Assembly (NCBI GenBank): GCA_046349395.1
Contig: JAXMCK010000004.1
Coordinates: forward strand, 186,001 to 250,000
Direction of reading: 5' to 3'
Source of the DNA: JAXMCK01 sp046349395
GTDB lineage: Bacteria > Pseudomonadota > Alphaproteobacteria > Geminicoccales > Geminicoccaceae
DNA: 64,000 nt
A model generated the notes under the pieces. That model made no database searches. It was given only the letters and a program-made list of their open reading frames with translations, and was not told where the DNA came from. Of the stretch, positions 1 to 10,010 are shown piece by piece (the first letter of the stretch is position 1; every line of letters starts with the position of its first letter). The position numbers and the translations under genes were made by a program.

Positions 1-1
1 C

Positions 2-700
2 GACCTCGGCATCCTCTGCGACGACCGCTTCGGCGAGGACACGCTGGCCGAAGCGTCGGGCAGCGGCATCTGGATCGGCCGTCCGATCGAGCGCCCCGCC
101 ACCGTGCCCCTTCGCTTCGACGCCGCCCACGACCTCGGGACGCGCCTGCGCGAATGGCCGGCCGAGCACTGCGTGAAGTGCCTCGTCTTCTACCACCCGA
201 GCGATCCGGAGCCGCTCCGCGCCGAGCAGGAAGGCCACGTGCTGGCTCTGGCCGAAGCCTGCCGCAAGACCGGCCACGAGCTTCTGCTGGAGATCATCGC
301 CACGAAGTCCGGCCTGCCGATCGACGCGACGACAATGCCCCGCGCCCTCGGCAGCTTCTACGATCTCGGCGTCTTCCCGGACTGGTGGAAGCTCCCGGCC
401 CCGGCGAGCCAGGAGGAGTGGTCGGCCATCGCCGAGGTGATCCAGGGCAACGACGCGCACTGCCGCGGCGTTCTCCTGCTGGGCCTCGAAGCCCCCGAGG
501 ACGAGTTGGAGGCCAGCTACGCCCTGGCCGTCCGGCAGCCCGTCTGCAAGGGCTTCGCCGTCGGCCGCACCATCTTCGGCCGCGCTGCAGAAGGCTGGCT
601 CGGCGGCACGCTGGACGATGCCGCCGCCGTGACGATGATGGCCGAATCCTACGGGCGGCTCGTCGCCACCTGGGACCGATTGAAAGCCGAGAGCCGATGA
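2..700 (+). CDS. iolC: IolC C-terminal part (DUF2090 domain), 5' end outside window
   Basis: Partial gene; the reading frame is open from the first bases of the window, so the N-terminal sugar-kinase (PfkB) half expected of a bifunctional 5-dehydro-2-deoxygluconokinase lies outside. The visible 232 codons match the DUF2090 domain that is fused to IolC in many proteobacteria (seen: GILCDDRFGEDTL, IWIGRP, VKCLVFYHP, GFAVGRTIF). The domain has an aldolase-like fold, and the pathway is myo-inositol to acetyl-CoA plus dihydroxyacetone phosphate. The stop overlaps the iolB start (ATGA), which supports one transcript. The kinase half is inferred, not seen. Confidence 0.88.
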   Translation, partial: DLGILCDDRFGEDTLAEASGSGIWIGRPIERPATVPLRFDAAHDLGTRLREWPAEHCVKCLVFYHPSDPEPLRAEQEGHVLALAEACRKTGHELLLEIIATKSGLPIDATTMPRALGSFYDLGVFPDWWKLPAPASQEEWSAIAEVIQGNDAHCRGVLLLGLEAPEDELEASYALAVRQPVCKGFAVGRTIFGRAAEGWLGGTLDDAAAVTMMAESYGRLVATWDRLKAESR

Positions 701-1497
701 CCGACCTGCTGCTGAAGCATCACGCCCCGAACGCGGCGGGCCTCGTCCACCGCGTCACTCCGGAAAGCGCCGGCTGGGGCCATGTCGGGTTCGAGCTGTG
801 GAAGCTCGCCGCCGGGCAGACGATCGAGGCCGCCACCGGCGACCGCGAGGCCTGCCTCGTCCTGATCGGCGGCCGTGCCGACATCACGGTCAACACGCAC
901 ACTTGGTCGAACGTCGGCGACCGCACCACCCCGTTCGAGGGCAAGAAGCCCCACTCGGTCTATGTGCCCCACGATCACGTCTACAGCGTCACTGCGCTGA
1001 CCCCAATCGAGATCGCGGTGTGCTCGGCCCCGGGCGGTGGCGACTTCACCCCGCGGCTCATCGGCCCCGATCAGGTGAAGTATTCGAAGCGCGGCAAGGA
1101 CACCAACACCCGCCACGTCTACGACATCATTCCCGAGACCGAGCCGGCACACGGCCTCCTCGTCGTCGAGGTCATCACGCCCGGCGGCTGCTGGTCGAGC
1201 TATCCGTCGCACAAGCACGACACCGACAACCTCCCCGAGGAGTCGCTGCTCGAGGAAACCTACTACCACCGGTTCCACCCGGCCCACGGCTTCGGCTTCC
1301 AGCGCGTCTACACCGACGACCGCTCGCTCGACGTCTCGATGGCGATCGAGGATGGCGACGTCACCCTCGTCCCCCGCGGCTACCACCCCTGTGCCGCGGC
1401 CCACGGCTACGACCTCTATTACCTCAACGTCATGGCCGGCCCGAAGCGCATCTGGCGCTTCAACACCGAGCCCGCCCACCGCTGGCTGCTGGGGTGA
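697..1497 (+). CDS. iolB: 5-deoxy-glucuronate isomerase
   Basis: 266 residues, the usual length for IolB, which isomerises 5-deoxy-glucuronate to 5-dehydro-2-deoxygluconate in cytosolic inositol breakdown. The two-cupin KduI/IolB family pattern is visible: GWGHVGFELWKL near the N-terminus, GGCWSSYPSHKHD (metal-binding His pair) around residue 170, the acidic LLEETYYHRF segment, and a late GYHPC..AHGYDLYYLNVMAG block. The ATG overlaps the preceding stop by the ATGA arrangement, so iolC and iolB are translationally coupled. The next gene begins 31 bases downstream but is unrelated to inositol. Confidence 0.95.
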   Translation: MTDLLLKHHAPNAAGLVHRVTPESAGWGHVGFELWKLAAGQTIEAATGDREACLVLIGGRADITVNTHTWSNVGDRTTPFEGKKPHSVYVPHDHVYSVTALTPIEIAVCSAPGGGDFTPRLIGPDQVKYSKRGKDTNTRHVYDIIPETEPAHGLLVVEVITPGGCWSSYPSHKHDTDNLPEESLLEETYYHRFHPAHGFGFQRVYTDDRSLDVSMAIEDGDVTLVPRGYHPCAAAHGYDLYYLNVMAGPKRIWRFNTEPAHRWLLG

Positions 1498-1528
1498 CGT
1501 TGGTGTAGCTTCGGCATCGGAGACACTG

Positions 1529-2089
1529 ATGGCCGAACCTGCACGCCGCAAGATGACGTTCGATGAGTTCCTCGCTTTCGAGGGCGAGCCCGACGTCCGC
1601 TACGAGTTCGAGGGTGGTCTGCCGCGTGCCATGGCGCCTGCAAGCTCGAGGCACGGTCGTCTGCAGGAGAATATTGCAGCGAAGATTCGCACCCACCTCC
1701 CGACGGGCAATTGTGGAATAGTGCATCAGCCCGGCGTCCGTGTGAGAAAAGACGCCGACGAGCGATTCTATGTTCCCGATCTCGCCGTCACCTGCGAGGC
1801 GATCCGCGACCAGATTTACCTGGAAGAACCGCGTCTGATCGTCGAGATCCTGTCACCTGGAACAAGACGGAACGACAAGGAACTGAAGCTCTGGCTGTAC
1901 GCAGAACTTCCCTCGGTAGAAGAGATCTGGCTCGTCGAAAGCGAGTTCCGTTGGGTCGTTGTCTGGCGCCGTATGGAAGGGACCTGGGTCGGCCGCCTCC
2001 CCTACCTGACCGACATGCAGATGGTGAGCCCGTTCCTGAATGCCGAGATCGCCGTCAACGATCTCTACCTCGGTATCGAGATCGGCTGA
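1529..2089 (+). CDS. Uma2-family (DUF820) endonuclease-like protein
   Basis: 186 residues, cytosolic. The sequence follows the Uma2 pattern: an N-terminal MTFDEFLAFEG and YEFEGG block, then a PD-(D/E)xK-like core with YVPDLAV (Asp), LIVEILSP (Glu) and the DKELKLWLYAELPSVEEIWLVE segment. The family has the fold of restriction endonucleases and is common in cyanobacteria and in scattered proteobacteria, but its biological role is not established. The gene follows iolB by 31 bases and converges with the pseudouridine synthase gene, leaving four bases between the stops. No partner methyltransferase or toxin/antitoxin gene is nearby. Confidence 0.85.
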   Translation: MAEPARRKMTFDEFLAFEGEPDVRYEFEGGLPRAMAPASSRHGRLQENIAAKIRTHLPTGNCGIVHQPGVRVRKDADERFYVPDLAVTCEAIRDQIYLEEPRLIVEILSPGTRRNDKELKLWLYAELPSVEEIWLVESEFRWVVVWRRMEGTWVGRLPYLTDMQMVSPFLNAEIAVNDLYLGIEIG

Positions 2090-2093
2090 CCCC

Positions 2094-3071
2094 TCACTCG
2101 AACTCCGGCCAGTCCTGGAGTCGGCTATAGGCGACCTTGTCCGGCTGCATGCCGAGCCAGGCCAGCGCATCGACGAAGGGTTTCGGCGGGTCCGCGGCGA
2201 TCTTGAACCGCCCGCCCTTCGGATGCGGCAGGTCGATCTCGCGGGCATGCAGCATCAGGCCAGGCGGCACCTGGCTCGGCAGGGAGGTCTCCCCGCCATA
2301 CTTTGTGTCGCCCAGGATCGGCGCCCCGATCGCGGCGCAATGCGCGCGCAGCTGATGGGTCCGCCCCGTCAGCGGCATGAGACCGGTCCAGGCGCCGACC
2401 TTTCCAGCCCGCAGCAGCACCCGGAACGCCGTGCGCGAGGGCCGCGCGTCCTCGGCATCGGCACTCATTCGCTCGCGCCCTGCCGGACCCGCCTTGCCGA
2501 GGCCGAGGTCGACGATGCCCTCGTTGCGCTCCGGGCCTTTCATCGTGATCGCCCAGTAGAGCTTCCGCACCCGGTGCTGCTGGAAGGCGTGCATGAGCGA
2601 GCGGGCGCCTGCCGCCGTCCGGGCCAGCACCAGCACCCCGCTCGTGTCGCGATCCAGCCGGTGCACGAGCCGCGGCCGCTCGCCGTTGCGCTCCAGCGCA
2701 TCCAGCATGCCGTCGATGTGGCGCACCGTCTTGCTGCCGCCCTGCACGGCGAGACCCGCCGGCTTGTTCAGCACCACGATCTGGTCGTCGTCGTGGATCA
2801 CGAGCTTGCGGAGGAGGGCCGCATCCTCGGGCCGCACCTTCGCCCGCTCGGGCAGCGGTCCGGCCACCGGCAGCGGCGGTACCCGCACCACCTGCCCCGG
2901 CTGCAGCCGCGTGCCCGACTCGACCCGCTTGCCGTCGACCCGGAACTGCCCCGTCCGCAGCAGCTTCTGCAGCGCCACGTGGCCCAGCTGCGGAAAGTGC
3001 CGCTTGACCCAGCGGTCGAGCCGCAGGTCGGCATCCGTCGTGGCAACGGTGCGGTGCTCGACGCCGCTCAC
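2094..3071 (-). CDS. RluA-family 23S rRNA pseudouridine synthase (RluC/RluD-like)
   Basis: 325 residues. An S4 RNA-binding domain is visible at about residues 14-65 (LDRWVKRHFPQLGHVALQKLL, shortened here as a motif region), followed by the RluA catalytic domain with the family motif HRLDRDTSGVLVLA, whose Asp is the catalytic residue. The C-terminal GRTHQLRAH block is also typical. It should isomerise uridines in large-subunit rRNA; RluC versus RluD cannot be settled by eye. The start overlaps the rarA stop by four bases, so it is the last gene of a minus-strand operon. Confidence 0.92.
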   Translation of the reverse strand: MSGVEHRTVATTDADLRLDRWVKRHFPQLGHVALQKLLRTGQFRVDGKRVESGTRLQPGQVVRVPPLPVAGPLPERAKVRPEDAALLRKLVIHDDDQIVVLNKPAGLAVQGGSKTVRHIDGMLDALERNGERPRLVHRLDRDTSGVLVLARTAAGARSLMHAFQQHRVRKLYWAITMKGPERNEGIVDLGLGKAGPAGRERMSADAEDARPSRTAFRVLLRAGKVGAWTGLMPLTGRTHQLRAHCAAIGAPILGDTKYGGETSLPSQVPPGLMLHAREIDLPHPKGGRFKIAADPPKPFVDALAWLGMQPDKVAYSRLQDWPEFE

Positions 3072-4381
3072 GAGCGTTCCTTCCGCAGTGCGTCCAGCTT
3101 CTCCGCCCGGTCGGCCAGGGCCGCCTCGGCCCCCTCGCGCGTCGGTTCGTAGTAGCGCTCGCGGGCCATGCCGTCCGGAAAGTAGTTCTGCCCCGAGAAG
3201 CGGTCGGGCGCGTCGTGGTCGTACGCGTAGCCCTCGCCGTAGCCCATCTTCTGCATCAGCTTCGTCGGCGCATTGCGGATGATCATCGGCGGCAGCAGCG
3301 AGCCGTGCTCCTTGGCCGAGCGGCTGGCCGCCTTGTAGGCGAGATAGCCGGCGTTCGACTTCGGCGCCAAGGCGAGGCGGATCGTCACCTGGGCCAGCGC
3401 CAGCTCACCCTCGGGCGAGCCCAGCCGCTCGTAGGTGTCGGCCGCCGCCAGCGCCTCGCCGAGCAGCGTCGAATCGGCGAGCCCCACATCCTCGATCGCC
3501 ATTCGCACCAGCCGGCGCGCGAGGTAGCGGGGATCCTCCCCGCCCTCCAGCATCCGGCAGAGCCAATACAGCGAGGCGTCCGGATCGGAGCCGCGCACCG
3601 ATTTGTGGAGCGCGCTGATCAGGTTGTAATGCGCCTCCTGGCCCTTGTCGTAGACCGGCATGCGCCGCTGCAGGTGGGCACCCAGCGCCTCCGCCCCGAG
3701 CCGCGGCTCTGCCGGCAGGTCGGCGATCGCCTCGACGAGGTTGAGGAGATACCGCCCGTCCCCGTCGGCCAGCTCGCCCAGGCGCGCCCGTGCATCCGGA
3801 TCGAGCGGCAGCGTGTGTCCCAACTCCTCCTCCGCCCGCTCCAGCAGCGTCTCCAGCGCCTCGGCCGACAGCCGCTCCAGCACCAGGACGTGACAGCGCG
3901 ACACGAGGGCCGGCGTCAGCGCGAAGGACGGGTTCTCCGTCGTCGCCCCGACCAGCGTCACCGTCCCGTCCTCGACCTCGTGCAGCAGGCCGTCCTGCTG
4001 CGTGCGGTTGAAGCGGTGGATCTCGTCGATGAAGAGGATCGGCCGCCGCCCCCGCGCCCGGTGCTTCTTCGCCTCCTCGAAGCTCTTCCGCAGGTCCGCG
4101 ACACCCGCCATCACCGCCGACAGCGCCAGCAGCGGCTCGCCCGTCCGCCGGGCCAGAAGCCGCGCCAGCGTCGTCTTCCCGCACCCCGGCGGCCCCCACA
4201 GGATCAGCGAGGCGAGCCGCCCCCGCGCCAGCATCCGTCCCAGCGGCGCTTCGGGAGCGTGCAGATGCCCCTGCCCCACCAGCCCCTCCAGATCCCGCGG
4301 TCGCAACCGGTCGGCGAGCGGCCGGTCGGCCGCCGGCGGTGCTGCCTGGACCGGCGCCTCGCCGCCGAAGAGGTCGCTCAT
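3068..4381 (-). CDS. rarA: Replication-associated recombination protein A (RarA/MgsA AAA ATPase)
   Basis: 437 residues from an ATG that overlaps the stop of the upstream hydrolase (ATGA). The AAA+ core shows Walker A GPPGCGKTTLARLLA at about residues 50-65, Walker B FIDEIHRF, sensor-1 GATTENPSF, and the C-terminal MgsA tetramerisation region ending in NYFPDGM. RarA acts at stalled replication forks and related DNA ends. The N-terminal MSDLFGG resembles the short motif used by clamp- or SSB-interacting ATPases, but that is inference. A start four codons upstream is possible. Confidence 0.95.
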   Translation of the reverse strand: MSDLFGGEAPVQAAPPAADRPLADRLRPRDLEGLVGQGHLHAPEAPLGRMLARGRLASLILWGPPGCGKTTLARLLARRTGEPLLALSAVMAGVADLRKSFEEAKKHRARGRRPILFIDEIHRFNRTQQDGLLHEVEDGTVTLVGATTENPSFALTPALVSRCHVLVLERLSAEALETLLERAEEELGHTLPLDPDARARLGELADGDGRYLLNLVEAIADLPAEPRLGAEALGAHLQRRMPVYDKGQEAHYNLISALHKSVRGSDPDASLYWLCRMLEGGEDPRYLARRLVRMAIEDVGLADSTLLGEALAAADTYERLGSPEGELALAQVTIRLALAPKSNAGYLAYKAASRSAKEHGSLLPPMIIRNAPTKLMQKMGYGEGYAYDHDAPDRFSGQNYFPDGMARERYYEPTREGAEAALADRAEKLDALRKERS

Positions 4382-5082
4382 GCCTGCAGCCACGCCGCCA
4401 TCTGCCGGCTCACCGCGTCCGGCGACTCCATCGGGGCCAGATGCCCCGCCCCCGGCACCACGACGAGCGTCGCATTCGGCAAGGCCGCCGCCATCTCCTC
4501 GTGCAAGGTGATCGGCGTGATCGCATCCTCCCGCCCGCAGAGCACCAGCGTCGGGCAGCGGACACTCTTCAGGTCCTCGCGGTGGTCGGGATGGCCCATG
4601 ATCGCGTGCTGTTGCCGCTCGAACGCCTCGGGTCCGACCGTAGCCCCCATGGCGACGATGGTGTCCTCCAGCCGCTGGTCCATCCGGTGCCGCTCCGCCA
4701 GCAGCACCTGGATCAGCATCGGCGCCACCTCGGCGAAGCGGCCCGTCCGCGCCAATTCGATCAGGTTCCGCCGCCGCGCCTTCGATTCCTCAGTGTCCGG
4801 CCGCGCCCGCGTGTCGATCAGCGCGAGGCGCGTCACCCGCTCCGGCGCCAGGCGCACCATCTGCTGTGCCACGTAGCCGCCCATCGACAGGCCTGCGAGC
4901 GCGAACCGCTCCGGCACCTCGGCCAGCACCCGGCGCGCCATCGCTTCCGTCGTATCGTCGCGCGTCAGGTCGGCGACCACGATCTCTACCCGGTCCTTCA
5001 GGGCCTCGATCTGATGCGCCCACAGCCGACGGTCGCAGAGCAGCCCGGGCAGGAGAACCAGCGTCTCGCGCGTCATTCCCAC
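4378..5082 (-). CDS. Alpha/beta-fold hydrolase
   Basis: 234 residues, no signal peptide. The catalytic triad of the alpha/beta hydrolase fold is visible: Ser in the nucleophile elbow LAGLSMGG (about residue 80), Asp in CGREDAIT, and His in PGAGHLAPME. The N-terminal LVLLPGLLCDRRLW is the usual oxyanion-hole strand. The substrate cannot be told from sequence. It sits one base after the cysteine hydrolase and overlaps rarA by four bases, so it is co-transcribed with both. Confidence 0.88.
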   Translation of the reverse strand: MGMTRETLVLLPGLLCDRRLWAHQIEALKDRVEIVVADLTRDDTTEAMARRVLAEVPERFALAGLSMGGYVAQQMVRLAPERVTRLALIDTRARPDTEESKARRRNLIELARTGRFAEVAPMLIQVLLAERHRMDQRLEDTIVAMGATVGPEAFERQQHAIMGHPDHREDLKSVRCPTLVLCGREDAITPITLHEEMAAALPNATLVVVPGAGHLAPMESPDAVSRQMAAWLQA

Positions 5083-5083
5083 C

Positions 5084-5626
5084 TCACCGGATCAGCCTGG
5101 AAAGCTCGCGGAAGGCATCCGTCCCGGCGGCTCCCATCCACTCGAACACGACCATCTCGCTGTCGACGATCTCCACCCCGGCCGACCGCATCCGCTCGAG
5201 CCCGAGCCGCCGCCGCTCCTCGTGCCGCGAGCCGACCGCGTCCGCGACCACGAACACCCGTAGGTCCTCGGCGATGAAGCCCAGGGCCGACTGCAGCACG
5301 CAGACATGGGTCTCCATGCCGCAGAGCACGATCTGGTCCCGCCCGGTGGCGGCGATCGCCGCCTTCAGCCCCGGATCGGCGGCACAGGAGAAGTCGAGCT
5401 TCGGCAGCACGACGGCACTGTTGGGCAAAGGCTGCAGCCGCGCGTCGGTACCGCCCAGACCCTTCGGATACTGCTCGGAAAAAACGACCGGCACGCCCAG
5501 CCGCGTGGCCGCCGCAAGCAGGATCTTCGTGCGCTCGATGATCGCTGCCGCATCCGGGATGGCGGCCGCCAGCCGCTCCTGGATGTCGACGACGAGCAGC
5601 GTCGAGCGTTTCGCGTCCAGCAGCAT
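5084..5626 (-). CDS. Isochorismatase-like cysteine hydrolase (YcaC group)
   Basis: 180 residues from the ATG at MLLDAKRSTLLVVDIQ; an in-frame start 20 codons further upstream is less likely, because family members begin just before the first strand. The Asp-Lys-Cys catalytic triad is present: VVDIQERL (Asp), LPKLDFSC (Lys) and CGMETHVCVLQSA (nucleophile Cys), with a cis-peptide region before it. The fold is that of nicotinamidase/isochorismatase-type amidases and hydrolases; the substrate is unknown. First gene of the minus-strand set that continues into the hydrolase, rarA and the pseudouridine synthase. Confidence 0.88.
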   Translation of the reverse strand: MLLDAKRSTLLVVDIQERLAAAIPDAAAIIERTKILLAAATRLGVPVVFSEQYPKGLGGTDARLQPLPNSAVVLPKLDFSCAADPGLKAAIAATGRDQIVLCGMETHVCVLQSALGFIAEDLRVFVVADAVGSRHEERRRLGLERMRSAGVEIVDSEMVVFEWMGAAGTDAFRELSRLIR

Positions 5627-5791
5627 CCGATCCGGCTCCTCGGTTGGGCGCACCGCTTGCGCTAGGCCCGTCTTCGAGTCAATCATAGGTCGCGGCGCCG
5701 TCCAGCCCGGATTTCGGCGCGTTCGTTGACTCTGCCTGCAAAACCACTACATGCAGTCTCGATCACTCGATCCAGATTCAGATAGGTACCT

Positions 5792-7266
<1,475 letters not shown>

Positions 7267-7267
<1 letters not shown>

Positions 7268-7509
7268 TGCAGACCATCTTCGTGATGGTGAAGTGCCAGC
7301 TCGGCCACGCCTACGACGTGGCCGATGCCGCTGTTCAGGGGGTCGAGCGCCTGTCCGAGGTCTACTCGATCTCGGGCCAGTACGACCTGATCATGAAGTT
7401 CCATCTCGACGACGGCGACGATGTCGGCCGCTTCGTCACCGAGAAGGTGCAGACCCTGCCGAACGTGAAGGACACCTTCACGCTCATCACCTTCAAGGCC
7501 TTCACCTGA
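7267..7509 (+). CDS. Stand-alone Lrp/AsnC ligand-binding (RAM) domain protein
   Basis: 80 residues consisting only of the C-terminal ligand-binding fold of Lrp/AsnC regulators; the DNA-binding helix-turn-helix is absent. Visible features are MQTIFVMVKCQLGHAYDVADA, GVERLSEVYSISGQYDLIMKF (the GxYDL core) and LPNVKDTFTLITFKAF. Such single-domain proteins form ring oligomers that bind amino acids or modulate full-length Lrp proteins. The ATG overlaps the helicase stop by one base, and the next gene appears to start inside its stop codon, so it lies in an operon. Confidence 0.87.
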
Positions 7510-8114
7510 AGAAGCCCGAGAAGGTCGAGATCGTCGACCGCCGCCGGATCTATGCCGGCTTCTTCGACGTCGACATCCTGCATCTCCGCCACGAGCTGTT
7601 CCGCGGCGGCTGGAGTGCCGTCCTCAAGCGCGAAGTGCTGCTCCAGCGCCGTGCGGTCTGCGTCCTGCCTTATGACCCGATCGCCGACCGCGTCGTCCTG
7701 GTCGAGCAATTCCGCGCCGGCTGCGTCGACGATCCGGGCCGCCCCTGGCTGGTAGAGGCCGTCGCCGGCCTGATGGAACAGGGCGAGTCGCCCGAAGACG
7801 TCGCGAGGCGCGAGATCTTCGAGGAATGCGGCCTCGAATGCCGCCGCCTCGATCGGGCCGGCGCCTATCGCTCCAGCCCGGGCTGCACCTCCGAGATGGT
7901 CGAATCCTTCGTCGGCGAGGTCACGGCACCCGAAGCCGAAGGTGTCTTCGGCCACGAGGGCGAGGACGAGGACATCCGCGCCTTCGCCGTCCCCGCCGCC
8001 GAGGCCTATGGCTGGATCGCCGACGGCCGGATCACGGCCGCCAACACCATCGTGCCGCTGCAGCACCTGATGCTGCATCGCGACCGGCTCCGCCGCGACT
8101 GGGCGACTCCTTGA
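7506..8114 (+). CDS. Nudix hydrolase, ADP-ribose pyrophosphatase type
   Basis: About 202 residues. A complete Nudix box is visible: GLMEQGE, seven residues, then REIFEECGL. Around it are the ADPRase features FRAGC (substrate loop) and SPGCTSEMVE after the box, so hydrolysis of ADP-ribose to AMP and ribose-5-phosphate is likely. No ATG fits: the frame runs upstream through the preceding gene, and the best start is a CTG that overlaps the previous TGA. The family's N-terminus (VEIVDRRRIYAGFFDVD) begins right after it. The start is therefore uncertain, the product is not. Confidence 0.85.
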   Translation: MKKPEKVEIVDRRRIYAGFFDVDILHLRHELFRGGWSAVLKREVLLQRRAVCVLPYDPIADRVVLVEQFRAGCVDDPGRPWLVEAVAGLMEQGESPEDVARREIFEECGLECRRLDRAGAYRSSPGCTSEMVESFVGEVTAPEAEGVFGHEGEDEDIRAFAVPAAEAYGWIADGRITAANTIVPLQHLMLHRDRLRRDWATP

Positions 8115-8173
8115 TCGAGGCGGGCGTACCGCCTACCACGCCGACAGACGCCAACCGCACCGTGGTGCCCCCG

Positions 8174-8461
8174 ATGCAAGCTCGCATCTACCAGCCTGCC
8201 AAGCCCGCCACGCAGTCCGGCCGGCGCAAGACGCGCGAGTGGCTCGTCGAGCACGAGCCCACCCATCGCCAGGAGCCCGACCGCCTGATCGGCTGGGTCG
8301 GCCAGGGCGAGACCGACCGGCAGGTGACGCTCCGCTTTCCGACCAGGGAAGCCGCCATCGCCTACTGCGAGCGCAACGGCCTCGCCTACAACGTGGCCGA
8401 GCCCCATCCGCGCATCGTCAAGCCCAAGGCCTACGCCGAGAACTTCATCCGCAAGACCTGA
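8174..8461 (+). CDS. NADH dehydrogenase complex I accessory subunit, NDUFS4 type
   Basis: 95 residues from the ATG at MQARIYQPAKPATQSG, which is where family members begin. A TTG that overlaps the Nudix stop (TTGA) would add 21 residues and is the alternative. Conserved blocks are KTREWLVEHEP, DRLIGWVGQGET, LRFPTREAAIAYCERNGLAY and the C-terminal KAYAENF. This is the ETC_C1_NDUFS4 family, a peripheral subunit of complex I at the cytoplasmic side of the membrane, found in alphaproteobacteria and mitochondria. It identifies the class of the organism. It is followed by a tRNA gene. Confidence 0.93.
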   Translation: MQARIYQPAKPATQSGRRKTREWLVEHEPTHRQEPDRLIGWVGQGETDRQVTLRFPTREAAIAYCERNGLAYNVAEPHPRIVKPKAYAENFIRKT

Positions 8462-8480
8462 TCGGCTACAACCGCACCGG

Positions 8481-8557
8481 GCGCCCGTAGCTCAGCTGGA
8501 TAGAGCAGCCGCCTTCTAAGCGGCAGGTCACAGGTTCGAGTCCTGTCGGGCGCGCCA
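8481..8557 (+). tRNA. tRNA-Arg (anticodon TCT)
   Basis: Full cloverleaf, 77 bases with CCA encoded. Acceptor GCGCCCG pairs with CGGGCGC; the D arm is AGCTCAGCTGGATAGAGC-like; the anticodon arm is GCCGC-CTTCTAA-GCGGC with TCT at the anticodon position; the T arm carries GGTTCGAGTCC. Discriminator base G. It should read AGA (and AGG by wobble), rare codons in a GC-rich genome. Confidence 0.97.
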
Positions 8558-8960
8558 TATCGCAGCGTCTTTTGCAGCACCTGCACCGCTACGAAGCGGT
8601 CGCACGTCGATCGTCCGACCAGCCGAAGAACTGCATCCCGTCCCAGCCTCTCGCGTGACCTCTGGACGAGTCGTCCGGTCAGGGTCGGTGACATGGCAGT
8701 TGGCACCGTCGCCAGTCGCAGGTCGCCTGTCGCTCGACACCCGCTTAAGTGTGAATACAGGCCGGCGAACAAAGTCGTCTGACCTTCTTTTCCAGTCCCG
8801 AAACCTCGGTTGGGCATAGCGTCATTTCAACCGAGCGGTCATTTTGCGGTATTCGTCACAACTCGCCAGCGCGCTGAATTTCGGCGTTGGCGTTGTGATC
8901 TAATAATTTAAATTTTTCTTAACATCGATTACATAATAATAGAATGATTTGGATCGTATC
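8558..8960. other. Intergenic stretch with AT-rich promoter region
   Basis: About 400 bases between the tRNA and the first AraC-type gene. I see no gene. The last 60 bases (about 8900-8945) are strikingly AT-rich for this chromosome and hold the CtrA-type box listed separately, so this is most likely the promoter region of the regulator array. Confidence 0.6.
8908..8923 (+). promoter_or_regulatory. CtrA-type binding site TTAA-N7-TTAAC
   Basis: TTAA at 8908-8911, seven bases, then TTAAC at 8919-8923. This matches exactly the full CtrA recognition sequence known from Caulobacter and other alphaproteobacteria. It lies 37 bases upstream of the ATG of the first AraC-type gene, where it could overlap a -35 region. 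The local sequence is AT-rich, which raises the chance of a random match. CtrA control is inference. Confidence 0.5.
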
Positions 8961-10010
8961 ATGGTATCGCTTCTCTTGACGCTGGGCCGTCACGACCCCC
9001 TGGCCACGGCCCAGGACCATATGGCGAGACGATGCGCGTCGCAGCTGGAGCGGCGCGGGATTAGATGGCGGTCACTGGCCCATGAGCATGGGCTGGATCT
9101 GAGCCGGCCGCATCGGGAAGGTGCCCGCGTTCTGGCCTGCAGCCAGGATGCCTTCATCCGCGATGCCGAGCGCCTCGCCGGCGATCCCTATCTCGGCTGG
9201 TCGCTCGGGGCATGGGACCTGCGCGATCTCGGTCTCTTCGGCTATTCGCTGCTCAACGCGCCGGACGTCGGTGCGGCCCTCGACATGATGACCGAGCGCA
9301 GTGTCGTCATGTCGGAAGCGAGCAACTTTGTCCTGCGGGTCGACGGCGAAGAAGTCCTCCTGGGCCAGCGCTTCGCCGCCAACGCAGCCATGAGCGCCGC
9401 TATGCTCCACTTCTTCCTCACCCTCATGCACCAGTTGGTGGGACCGGGTTTCGAGCCGCTGCGGCTCGGTGTCCATCAGACGGACCAGGCTTGGCTCGAC
9501 AGCCTCGGCGAGCAGATCGGCAGGAACGTCGAGGGGGTGGCGGCGCCGATCACCTACATGACGTTCCGGGCCGCCGTACTCGACCGTCCCATTGCCGGTG
9601 CCGACGCCGCCATGCTGCGCACTCTGGATCGGGGCTGGGACCGTGAGCGACAGGGTATCGAGGCGAACCGCGCTCTCCTGGCACGGGTGGAGACGGCGAT
9701 CGTCCGCCTGCTGCCGAGCGAGGTGCCAAGCATGTCCCGGATCGCCGCCCTCCTTGGCATCGCCACGGAACAACTGGCCGACCGCTTGGCGCGGATGGGC
9801 CTCTGCCTGCACGACATCGTCGATGCCGTGCGCGCACGTCTGGCCCTGCGTCTGCTCGCTCGGCCCAACGTGACGCTGATGCAGGCCGCCCACGTTCTCG
9901 GCTTCGGCGACGCCAAAGCCTTCATCAATGCCTATCTGCGCTGGTGGGGCACGCCACCGCTCAACGCTCGAGGCCAGTCCCTGCCCGACAGCCGGCACGG
10001 GCGCGCTTGA
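8961..10010 (+). CDS. AraC-family transcriptional regulator, tandem copy 1
   Basis: 349 residues from ATG (a TTG four codons upstream is possible). Residues about 1-230 look like the long N-terminal effector domain of OruR/ArgR-like AraC proteins (LARRC-type start, LRDLGLFGYSLLNAPDVGAAL, FEPLRLGV). The last 95 residues carry two helix-turn-helix units: MSRIAALLGIATEQLADRL and TLMQAAHVLGFGDAKAFINAY, ending in RWWGTPPLNARGQSL where the usual family end is RWxGxSPxxYR. Its target is unknown. It is the first of three paralogues in the same orientation, separated by 150-300 bases, and the only one with a CtrA-type box. Confidence 0.85.
   Translation: MVSLLLTLGRHDPLATAQDHMARRCASQLERRGIRWRSLAHEHGLDLSRPHREGARVLACSQDAFIRDAERLAGDPYLGWSLGAWDLRDLGLFGYSLLNAPDVGAALDMMTERSVVMSEASNFVLRVDGEEVLLGQRFAANAAMSAAMLHFFLTLMHQLVGPGFEPLRLGVHQTDQAWLDSLGEQIGRNVEGVAAPITYMTFRAAVLDRPIAGADAAMLRTLDRGWDRERQGIEANRALLARVETAIVRLLPSEVPSMSRIAALLGIATEQLADRLARMGLCLHDIVDAVRARLALRLLARPNVTLMQAAHVLGFGDAKAFINAYLRWWGTPPLNARGQSLPDSRHGRA

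Noticed and set aside
8431..8817. Minus-strand frame containing RTRTCDLPLRRRLLYPAELRA
   Set aside because: This is the antisense of the tRNA-Arg gene; such peptides are a well-known annotation artefact.
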